A stretch of 64,000 nucleotides of DNA from Candidatus Obscuribacterales bacterium (GTDB taxonomy: Bacteria > Cyanobacteriota > Vampirovibrionia > Obscuribacterales > Obscuribacteraceae), in contig JAIEQI010000031.1 of the NCBI GenBank assembly GCA_019747875.1, positions 1 through 64,000 on the forward strand, in the 5' to 3' direction. This document shows, piece after piece, positions 35,105 to 44,100 of this stretch. Both the position numbers and the translations under genes were made by a program. Within the stretch, counting starts at the first letter, position 1. Every line of letters starts with the position of its first letter. The notes below the pieces were generated by a model. That model was given only the letters and a program-made list of their open reading frames with translations. It did not search any database and was not told where the DNA came from.

Positions 35105-37891
35105 ATGTCAAGACGGCAAATGGCTCTGCACTGTATGTCTAAGTCCTCATCAGCGGATACAATCTTAGAGCTTTGGCGAATAGGAAAAGACTGGATGATT
35201 ACAGACGAGGCTATTGACTGTTTAAAGGCAATGCTGCTTGAGTTCGCGTCCTCATCAGAAATTCCAAGAATTGTACTTACCAGCGATCCATCAATTTGGA
35301 TAGGAGCTAATGCAGTAATTGTTGATGTAAGCATTCTTTCGGGAGAGTCAGTTCTATATAACACTAGCTACGGTAGTTTGAAGCAGGCTCTAAACTTCTC
35401 TCTTTACGACGACCTAATTGCAGCAGGGTGGACAGAAGAGTGCTTAATACCGCATTTTCTGTCAGAACCAGTGACAGCCAAATTCGATGAAATTGGAATC
35501 ACTATTACAAATAGTGAAAAGCAAGGAATCATGGCAATCATCCGAAAGCCACCACATTGGCTAGATATCAGCAGGTCAGAGCCAATTGATGAGCTAGTAG
35601 ATAGGACAAGTACGGACTGGGTGTGCTTGACCGATGGTCTCCAATATCTCTTAAGATGTAGACGGGACGGGAGAAACCTAACATTTACAAGACCTCCTCG
35701 ACCAGAAGACATTGGCCGGCAGGGCAGTTCCTCCGAGGTCTTACGGCTAGGTAGCCTCGCTGGAATTCCAGTAAAAATCCGTACATTGGCTCATTTGAGA
35801 GCATTGTTTGAACACTATTCACCTTGCTCAGTGATTGTGGATTTCACAATATCAAATTCATTCATGGGGAAGGGTGAAGGGGCTTTGATGAGTTTACTGC
35901 TTGAGGAGATGATGGGCTCCGAAGCGCCTGAGGACTTTATCCAGAGAACGCTACATGATTCAGTCAAACTAAGCTCGCGGCTGATGTTAGTTGATTATGT
36001 TTGCAGAATTAAAAGCGTTACTGAGCTATGTTTCGTTATGGACACTCAGCAAGCGAGCCACAACGCATTTGAGTCTTTCCGAAATAGCTTTTCGGAGGAG
36101 CATTCTGTGCGAATCTCATTATCTTTACCAGATCTTCTCAATCTACAGGACGGTGGCGCTGTTGTTTTGTTTGGATGCCGCTCGCAAGTTAAGTCGCTTA
36201 TGTTAAGCATTGGTACCAGATCCTCATTTCTCGAAGCATCGAAATCGACGTGGTGGCATGACGCAAAAAAGGCATTGTCGAATAGAGAGCCACAGACAGG
36301 AAGCTTAGTTGCATTGGAGCCGGGTGAGTCATGGGAGCCACGGCGACACTCGCGCAGACTAATAACAATGCTGGAGCAGCTGAAACGAATTGGTAACCTT
36401 AAGCCCTTAAAAGAAGTAGCAACTGTAACATCAGGTCTGATGCTTAATTCAATGACTTTTGCAGACTGTGGGGTCCTAGTATTAAACGATAGTGACATAG
36501 TTGAGGGAGCTGTCAGCGAACTGCATATAAGAGTCGATCCCGAAGGCATTCCGGAAGAGTTCTTTGTCAGCCAGGGTGACATTGTCGGTGGACTCGGCCT
36601 CTCAGCCAAGAATTTTGCATTGTATTCAGCACCAGTAAGTGCAGTTGCAAGCGGTGAAGTCATCATTGTTCGAAGCAAAAGCAAGGAACCCTTTGCCTCA
36701 TACTTGGTGGAATACTTGAATTCTGAAGCAGTGCGTGAATTGATTCAGAGCCGTGCACAAATGAAGAACGGAAGAATCACCATTGATATCGAAGATCTGC
36801 AAAACCTTCCGACTTTAGTACCAGGCGAACGGGACATTGAACAATTTGCTGAATTGCATAAAGCTGGGGAAATTGTTCGCGCAAAACTTCAATCCCTTTC
36901 GGAAGATAAAGGGCAACTATTCTTTAGAAAGAATGCGAACGAATTTTTCGAAAGTACTCGTTTAGCGATTGAAACTGTAAAAGCGTTATCAAACAGCCTT
37001 GGCTATGTTGATCAAATGTCTTTCCGAATAGCAAACTTCTATCCATTCCCTTTGGCTTATCCCTACAGAGCTATTGAGAGCACCACTAACGTTTTTGAAA
37101 GGTACAAGGAGCAGCTCAGAGTTATTGAAAATATCCTTGCATTTATTGCGAGTGTTTCATTGGTTCTAACTATACGAGCTGATTCGAATTTGTTGACAAA
37201 GTTGAAATCCAATCTTGTTTCTGGTATCTCAGCCGGACATTGGCGTGAACTGATTAGAAGTTGCATGGAATCGTCCAAGAAAAACGGGGGTGCAAAAACT
37301 TTGCTTTCAAACGCGATATCCGGTTTGCGGATCGAGCAAGTTGAGAAAGGATTTGGCAAGAACATTGAAACTCTAATCAGAGCACGTAACGATTTTGCAC
37401 ACCATCGCGGTCCCACTACTGAAGGTCAAGTTTCCAGAAAATCGGCTGAAGTAAGCGAATTGCTGCAGCAATGCATGTCTCAGCTTGGCTTCTTTGCAGA
37501 CTATCCGATTTGGATTGTTAAAGAAATGGATGTCAATCGTGCTACTGGTTTGGTTCAGTTAAAGTGTTTGAAGGCAATTGGAGATCACCCAGCGCTGCCT
37601 CAATCAAACCTTAGTGTCTCTCGGGCGTTTCCGAAAAATGAACTTATATTGGATCCGGGAGATGGGGATTGGATCACTCTGTTTCCATTTTTATCCCAAT
37701 CCTCTTGTTCGGTCTGTGGCTCAATGGAAACATACTTTTTCGATAAGTTGAAGATGGATAAGAATCTGATTCAACTGAAAAGCTTTGAAAGGGGACATTG
37801 TGAAGACTCAGAGGAAGCATCAGTAATATTGACTTCACTGCTCGCGGAGTTAGCTAGTAAGAACTCGGCTGGACAAGGCAGTAGCAAATGA
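35105..37891 (+). CDS. HsdS-TRD-like protein with HEPN-type motif
   Basis: 928 aa; the start is uncertain (no clear ribosome-binding site; Met at 35105 or soon after). Residues about 432-570 look like a type I restriction target-recognition domain: LKPLKEVATVTSG, FFVSQGDIVGGLGLS, VIIVRSKSKEPFASYLVEYLNSEAVRELIQ, GRITIDIEDLQNLPTLVPG. Further on, IRARNDFAHHRGP (about 757-769) has the R-x4-H pattern of HEPN domains, a common RNase in defence. A C-terminal CSVCG...C group near 868-900 may bind zinc. The first 430 residues are unrecognised. It is followed 93 bp later by an SNF2-type helicase; together they look like a DNA-recognition plus motor pair. No methyltransferase or HsdR accompanies it. Confidence 0.6.
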   Translation: MSRRQMALHCMSKSSSADTILELWRIGKDWMITDEAIDCLKAMLLEFASSSEIPRIVLTSDPSIWIGANAVIVDVSILSGESVLYNTSYGSLKQALNFSLYDDLIAAGWTEECLIPHFLSEPVTAKFDEIGITITNSEKQGIMAIIRKPPHWLDISRSEPIDELVDRTSTDWVCLTDGLQYLLRCRRDGRNLTFTRPPRPEDIGRQGSSSEVLRLGSLAGIPVKIRTLAHLRALFEHYSPCSVIVDFTISNSFMGKGEGALMSLLLEEMMGSEAPEDFIQRTLHDSVKLSSRLMLVDYVCRIKSVTELCFVMDTQQASHNAFESFRNSFSEEHSVRISLSLPDLLNLQDGGAVVLFGCRSQVKSLMLSIGTRSSFLEASKSTWWHDAKKALSNREPQTGSLVALEPGESWEPRRHSRRLITMLEQLKRIGNLKPLKEVATVTSGLMLNSMTFADCGVLVLNDSDIVEGAVSELHIRVDPEGIPEEFFVSQGDIVGGLGLSAKNFALYSAPVSAVASGEVIIVRSKSKEPFASYLVEYLNSEAVRELIQSRAQMKNGRITIDIEDLQNLPTLVPGERDIEQFAELHKAGEIVRAKLQSLSEDKGQLFFRKNANEFFESTRLAIETVKALSNSLGYVDQMSFRIANFYPFPLAYPYRAIESTTNVFERYKEQLRVIENILAFIASVSLVLTIRADSNLLTKLKSNLVSGISAGHWRELIRSCMESSKKNGGAKTLLSNAISGLRIEQVEKGFGKNIETLIRARNDFAHHRGPTTEGQVSRKSAEVSELLQQCMSQLGFFADYPIWIVKEMDVNRATGLVQLKCLKAIGDHPALPQSNLSVSRAFPKNELILDPGDGDWITLFPFLSQSSCSVCGSMETYFFDKLKMDKNLIQLKSFERGHCEDSEEASVILTSLLAELASKNSAGQGSSK

Positions 37892-37900
37892 GAATAGAAG

Positions 37901-37919
37901 CGGAAAAAGCTATTTTCCG
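37901..37919. repeat. Short hairpin between two defence genes
   Basis: CGGAAAA / TTTTCCG with a five-base centre, ten bases after the HsdS-like stop. It may lower readthrough into the helicase gene. Weak as a terminator. Confidence 0.35.
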
Positions 37920-37984
37920 TCCTCAGAAAAACTCAGCAACGCTGTAAAACAGCGAGGGCACAATTAAGGTGGAGAAAGAAAACC

Positions 37985-40900
37985 TTGCCAACTAACAGAA
38001 ACAGCGAGCCTGCAAGCAACGAAAGCAAAGGTGCTGAACAAAATATTCTTCGAGTAGGACAACTGGTCCGGCTGAAATCGAACCGGGAAACCACAGGCGT
38101 GGTGATGGAAATCATCCCTGGCGAACCTGAGTCCAGAATCAAAGTGTTTACCGGTTCACAACCCCAGATTTTCTATTCTTCGCAGCTGGAAGCTGCTGAA
38201 GAGAGTGACTTGGGCAAGTCATTATCGGCTGGTGAGTTTCATGCTTATCTTTCTGCCTTGCAGATCAGGTTTCCGGGACTTTCCACCCTTTACTCGCTGC
38301 ATGCAGCGCGTGTCGATTTCATTCCCTATCAATTCCGCCCTGTATTGCGCTTCATCAAATCAGATCGCCCAAGGCTACTAATAGCTGATGCTGTAGGTGT
38401 AGGCAAAACCATTGAGGCCGGGCTAATACTAAAGGAACTGCAAGCAAGGGGAGATGTTAAATCAATTTTGATTGTATGTCCTCGCCCACTGGTCACAGAG
38501 CAAAAGTGGGAAAACGAAATGAAGAGATTCGACGAGAAGTTTACGGCTTTGGATGGCTCTACTCTTCGTTATTGTATAAACGAAATGGACCTGGACGGAG
38601 AGTGGCCTGATCAATACAAGAAAGCCATTATCCCCTTCTCGCTATTCGATGAAACCTTGCTGTATGGACCAGGACCGGAAAAGAAACACAAGACTGCAAA
38701 AGGACTTTTGAATCTTGATCCGTCGCCTCGTTTTGATCTTGTGATTGTTGATGAGGCTCACCATATTCGTAATCCTGAGACTTTTGCACATAAAGGGGTA
38801 AGGCACTTTTGCGACAACGCAGAGTCCGCAGTATTCTTAACGGCTACTCCAATTCAGCTCGGAAGCCATGATCTGTTTGTTCTGTTGAACGTGCTGAGAC
38901 CGGAATTGATAATAGATCGAGAAGGTTTCGATCATATGGCAGAGCCAAACCCGTTCATCAATCGGGCTGTGTCCCAAGCAAGAGCACAAGGAATGGAATG
39001 GGCTCCACTGGCATTGGCTGCTTTGGATGATGCTGCCGAGACCGGATGGGGGCGATCCATCATAAAGAACAATCCAGAATACAAGAGAATCAGAAGTATT
39101 CTTTCTTCGCCAACAATCACTCCCGAGGAGCGAGTAGATGTAATTACGGGGCTTGAAGGCCTGCACACTTTTGCAGGCGTAATTAATAGAACCCGTCGTC
39201 GTGACATCGGAGATTTTACTATCAGAAAACCTGAAACACTGACGGCGGATTTTACGCCACAGCAGCGAAAGCTCTACGACGATTTGTTGGACACGCAGCG
39301 GAATATTCTAAGTCGTCTACACGGAGACATAAACGTCAAGTTCATGATGACCACGATAATGCGCCAGGCTGCAAGCTCGCTGTTCGGATTGGTGCCTTTT
39401 CTTGAGGAGATCCTAACGAGAAGGCTAGATGATCTGGCCTTAGTTGAAGCGGATCATTCAGCGCCGTTAGGTAAACTGGATTTCGACGCATCACTTGATC
39501 GACAGATTGCATCAATACTGGAACAGGCACGCTCACTCGATTCGAATGATAAGAAGCTTGAAGCGCTAAAAACAACTATTGCTGAGAAACAGGATCTGGA
39601 AAATAACAAGATCATGCTTTTCAGTAGCTTTCGCCACACTTTGAATTATTTGCACACAAAACTAAGCGAGAGCGGGATTCGAGTCGGTCTTGTACATGGC
39701 GATGTACCTGATGAAGAGCGTGTGGATTTGCGTGCCAGATTCATGCTTGATCGCAATCAAGAAAGAAGCTTGGACGTTCTGCTTTTCTCCGAAGTCGGAT
39801 GCGAAGGACTGGATTATCAATTTTGTGATTGCTTGATCAACTATGACCTCCCCTGGAATCCGATGCGCATCGAACAACGCATTGGCAGAATTGATAGAAA
39901 AGGGCAGAAGAGCGAGAGCGTGACTATCATTAATATGGTCACCCCAGGAACAATAGATGCCGACATCTACGAACGCTGCTTGTTACGAATTGGAGTTTTC
40001 AATACGGCGCTGGGAGCAGGCGAAGAGATTCTTGGTGAAATCACATCAGAAATAAAGAGCATTGCTGAGAATGTGAAGTTGACAGAGGCGGAACGCAACT
40101 CCAAATTCCAGCAGCTGGCAGATAACAAAATCAGACTCGTTCAAGAGCAAGAAAAATTGGAGAGCCAGCAACAAGAATTATTTGGAATTATGTTGCCCGC
40201 CAAGCAATTAGATAAGGAAATTGACGAGGCGTCTAGTCATTGGCTGTCTCCGGAATCCTTGCGTAAACTAATTTCCGTCTATCTTCAAAGAATCTTTGGC
40301 AAAGAGCAGGAGTTTATTTTGGGAGATAAACCCCTTAAGACTCTGCGTCTGTCACAGGAAGCACGCAATGAGCTGCTGAAAGAGTTTCAAAAGCTTCCGC
40401 GTCAGCGCATTCCTGGAAACAAGCAATGGGAGTCCTGGTTAAAAGGCGGAGAACCTCACCTTCTGGTGACTTTTGATGCAAAATGCGCTTCAGAGAATCA
40501 GAACGCGGCATTCCTAACTCCACTGCATCCGCTAGTTAAACAAGCTGCGAACTCTTTTGACAATCGAAAACCCGTTCAGGTGTCGCTGACCGTTAAGAGC
40601 ACACTGGTTCCGCAAGGAACGTACGAATTTGGCATTTTCCAATGGCACTTTCACGGCATCCGAGAAGATCTTGTTATGCGACCGGTAAGTTCTTCCGAGG
40701 AGTTGACAAAAAATCTATCGAAACTTTTGGAAATAGCTGACAGCTCTTCATCAGAGGGAAGCGCCATAAATGACATTGAATCGTCAAAGCAAAGCCTTGA
40801 ATCTCAGCATTATCAGTTGTGGCTTACGGCAAGGAAGTCTCATGTGGAAAAGACAAAGCAACTTGGCGAATTCAAAAAGGAGAGTTTAGCAACAAGCCAT

Positions 40901-41095
40901 CGGGCTCGCACCGAATTGTTGAAAGAGCAGTTAAAGGAAGCTACCAACGAGAAAATAAGGATTATGCGCCGAGCGCAGATTTCCGCCGCCGAAGCAGATT
41001 TTTCCAGGCGGACAGAAGAGTTAAATGAGGCAGTGCTTTCCGCGGATCTAACTTCTGAGGCTGTAGCCTTCGGCTATATAGAAGTGAAAGCCTAG
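37985..41095 (+). CDS. SNF2/RapA-type helicase-translocase
   Basis: 1036 aa, starting at TTG 37985 behind GGTGGAG. An N-terminal SH3-like part (VGQLVRLKSNRETTGVVMEII) precedes a full superfamily-2 motor: Walker A ADAVGVGKTIEAG (about 134), DEAH (about 256), FLTATP, and in lobe 2 LLFSEVGCEGLDYQFCDCLINYDLPWNPMRIEQRIGRIDRKGQ (motif VI near 630). A C-terminal coiled-coil region (about 700-1000) follows. It should translocate on duplex DNA and displace or load proteins. It forms a unit with the upstream HsdS-like gene and ends 8 bp from the convergent giant ATPase gene. It is a relative, not a copy, of DrmD. Confidence 0.85.
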   Translation: MPTNRNSEPASNESKGAEQNILRVGQLVRLKSNRETTGVVMEIIPGEPESRIKVFTGSQPQIFYSSQLEAAEESDLGKSLSAGEFHAYLSALQIRFPGLSTLYSLHAARVDFIPYQFRPVLRFIKSDRPRLLIADAVGVGKTIEAGLILKELQARGDVKSILIVCPRPLVTEQKWENEMKRFDEKFTALDGSTLRYCINEMDLDGEWPDQYKKAIIPFSLFDETLLYGPGPEKKHKTAKGLLNLDPSPRFDLVIVDEAHHIRNPETFAHKGVRHFCDNAESAVFLTATPIQLGSHDLFVLLNVLRPELIIDREGFDHMAEPNPFINRAVSQARAQGMEWAPLALAALDDAAETGWGRSIIKNNPEYKRIRSILSSPTITPEERVDVITGLEGLHTFAGVINRTRRRDIGDFTIRKPETLTADFTPQQRKLYDDLLDTQRNILSRLHGDINVKFMMTTIMRQAASSLFGLVPFLEEILTRRLDDLALVEADHSAPLGKLDFDASLDRQIASILEQARSLDSNDKKLEALKTTIAEKQDLENNKIMLFSSFRHTLNYLHTKLSESGIRVGLVHGDVPDEERVDLRARFMLDRNQERSLDVLLFSEVGCEGLDYQFCDCLINYDLPWNPMRIEQRIGRIDRKGQKSESVTIINMVTPGTIDADIYERCLLRIGVFNTALGAGEEILGEITSEIKSIAENVKLTEAERNSKFQQLADNKIRLVQEQEKLESQQQELFGIMLPAKQLDKEIDEASSHWLSPESLRKLISVYLQRIFGKEQEFILGDKPLKTLRLSQEARNELLKEFQKLPRQRIPGNKQWESWLKGGEPHLLVTFDAKCASENQNAAFLTPLHPLVKQAANSFDNRKPVQVSLTVKSTLVPQGTYEFGIFQWHFHGIREDLVMRPVSSSEELTKNLSKLLEIADSSSSEGSAINDIESSKQSLESQHYQLWLTARKSHVEKTKQLGEFKKESLATSHRARTELLKEQLKEATNEKIRIMRRAQISAAEADFSRRTEELNEAVLSADLTSEAVAFGYIEVKA

Positions 41096-41103
41096 AACTA
41101 AGC

Positions 41104-44100
41104 TTAAAATACTCTGGACTCCTCAATCAACGTCTGCATTTCAATCAGATGGCGGTGAGAGATTCGCAATGAAGAATTTTCATTACACAACTTGAATTCA
41201 AGGGTGTAAAACTCCTGCATAGATGAAGGATCCAATGCCAAAATAACGTCGACAATCTCAACGCCGCCTACCCATTCTACGGCTCCATGCTGCATTCTTG
41301 CACAACAGTTTGCACAAAGACAAAGGGCATTGCCGCTTCGATCAATCCATTTTTCCTTGATGCGAGATACTAAATAAAATGCTTCAAAATAGGACGTGTT
41401 CGATCTTGTTTGAAAAGTGAATTCGCAAATCTGACACTTGCTGCCATATTCGTTCTGAAGAAACTCACGAACGATTGGATTCTTCGAACTCCACACCTTT
41501 CTTAGCTTATATTCAAAAGAAGGTCCTCGCGTACTGGATTTCGCTTGCTTTATTTCTTCTCGAATTTTTTGTGCGCGCCTTGACACATCTCTCAAAGGAG
41601 GTCTTGCGACCCATTCGTTCAGCGATCCATCGCTAGATTTTCTGTTGAATCTTTTTCCCAAGTCATTGTGGTAGGAGAATGGGCTGTCTTTCTTCGGATT
41701 GGGGTCTTTCGATCTGCCCTTTCCAGACGTTGAAGACTTGTACTTATCAGTCTTCTCAGCTGCGGAGGCGGAATTGCGGGTTGAGGAGTCTTTGCTTGAT
41801 TGATGGCTTGAGGTGTCTTTTGCCTGATGCATATCTCTGTCCTGATAAGTGTCAGATTGATCTTCTTCAGGACTTGGATCTTTACTATTGCTTGCTGACG
41901 TTGCATCCTTTCCAGGATCCTCGTGACGCTTGTCTTTGCCTGCCTGTGAATCTTGCCCTACTTCAGAACTTTGAGGAGTTTCGGCACTGTTGTGCCAAGC
42001 TTGGTCATTTCTTTGCTCTTCATTCTTGTGCGGATCCCCTGTGTTAATTTTGAAATCAACCGGCTCAGATGAGACTCCATCGAGTGGCGTATCCTTCTTC
42101 ACAATATCGAAACCGATTCTAAATAGATAATCCTGAGCGTGCTCGTAAGAACGAGCGGTAAGAACTGAATGAATAGTTGAAACAATATTGCAAGTATTTA
42201 CGTCAGGGTTCAACACTCGTGCAAGCACACTCGCGATGTCTAAATGAGGTTGTGCAGCACTAAGTTCAACATAGATTCTATTGTTCTGTGAATCAAAGAG
42301 AGAATCTACTTTTAAGGGATCCTTAGTAAGTCCGAGATCGGGAATTTCAATGATCTCACGAAGGTCGTTCGCTGCCCAAATTTCCAAACTGTCCAGGATA
42401 TCATCTCGCCACCCAGTTGGCTCCGTAATTTTCTGGCGTTCGACAATCTGCCCGATGCACGGCACTCGTTCTTGCAGGACCATTGTTAGGTTCCCATCCC
42501 TGCGTGCGTCAGTAATCTGGTGTGGCGAGCTACGGATTAACTTGCTCAAAGTTCGCACGCCAAGTCTTTCGTAGAGAGCAGATGTCTGGGTGTCTTTCAG
42601 TATGAGCTTCTCGGCTATTCTGTCAGCAAAATGTTGTACCAGCACAGCCTTATCACCGAAAAGCAAGTCTGCCGGGCTAAGTAGCACTCCATGCAGGTTA
42701 GGGATGATATTTAACCCTTCCAATTGGTCAATTGCATCCTCATCCTGTTGATCAAGGACCAGTTTGTTCAGCTTTGCTGAACAATACAGCAAGACATTTT
42801 TTTCCTCATCAATTATTGGCTGTCCGTTAGCATATTCCTTACTGATTTCGATAATCACATCAACGTAATCTCTTGCATCACATTTTTGTCTGACTCCCAG
42901 AATATTGAATAACGGCCTAAGAGAACTGTGCTCGCTCGATAAGACCTTGCGCCAACGTCCTAGTTTGTTGTCTCGCCAGAACAGATATCGACCGCAATAC
43001 CATTCGTCGTTCAAGTAAATGCAGTCTTCTAGACCCAGCAGCTCTCTAATAGTGCTCTCTTCATGGGACGCCCTAGCATTGAGAAACTCGTAAATGTCAG
43101 GATTAACTGCATCAGTAGGACGATTAGTCCGGCACCAAAGTAAATGCTTCGCAACACTTTCAACAGATGGCTCCACCTTCAATCCAAGGAAGGCAATAAA
43201 CTTCTCGCTACTGGGCTGCTCAAGGCTCAAGAACTGCCCATTGCTATAGAACAGTTGCACAAACTTCGTTAAGAAGACCGAGTCTGGAGCGCAAAAGCGA
43301 ATGGGTTGCTGGTTCCCGTGAATTGCTGCCGGAAGCCACTTCAATTTTCTCAAAGGTTCCATGACCGCGAGTTCTGTTTCCGAGAATCCGTCCCACGATT
43401 GGTCAAGATAAGAAAAGACACTTTGGATTTGTTTTAGTACCTCGGCTGAAATTTCGGATGCTGCTAGATTTTTTATGTGCTGAAGAATATCTTCAACGTG
43501 GGGATTCTCCAAGGCACCTATCAGCCGATAAAAATTACTAAGCTGGCTTCCATCCTTTGGTACGTATCCGATTGAGTCAGCGAGGACCTGGCGTGCAACC
43601 TCTGATTCAAAATAGACGCTATCAGGAGCTCTCCACTTATGGTCAAGGCAGAAGATCACAGGAGTACCATTAAGTAACCTCATGGCTTTTTTGTCTTGGG
43701 CAAAGGCTTCGAAATTCTCAGACAGCACCTGAACTACGGCATGCTTAATCTCATTTGATTTAGCCGATTCAAATTTCCTGCAAATGCGTTCCACCTGAGT
43801 AGGCCAGTCTAATCGTCGAACTCCTTGCCTTTGCCAAAATTCGACGATCTCAGGTGCGATTCCGCTTGTGTCAATGAGTTCGTCTTCAATTAACTCCAGG
43901 CAGTCGATACCAGCTGAAGGAAGAAGCAGCTCTCCGCAAGGACTTAAAGAACGTGCATTTGGAAAGATATTGAGTTTAAGATAATTGGACTTTGTGCTGC
44001 CCCAAGAAAAGCCTTCTTCGCGTTCTTCAAACCAACGGTGAAGCGCGTTCAGCTGATCGTAGTTATTCAGGTTCTCCCGAAAGATCACTGGGTGAGAAGC

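Noticed and set aside
36046..36684. 212-codon minus-strand frame
   Set aside because: Antisense to the TRD of the HsdS-like protein, which has clear domain motifs.
37985..41095. Second drmD-like helicase as part of DISARM
   Set aside because: It shares SNF2 motifs with DrmD but differs in architecture and is separated from the DISARM operon by five genes; DISARM already has its drmD.
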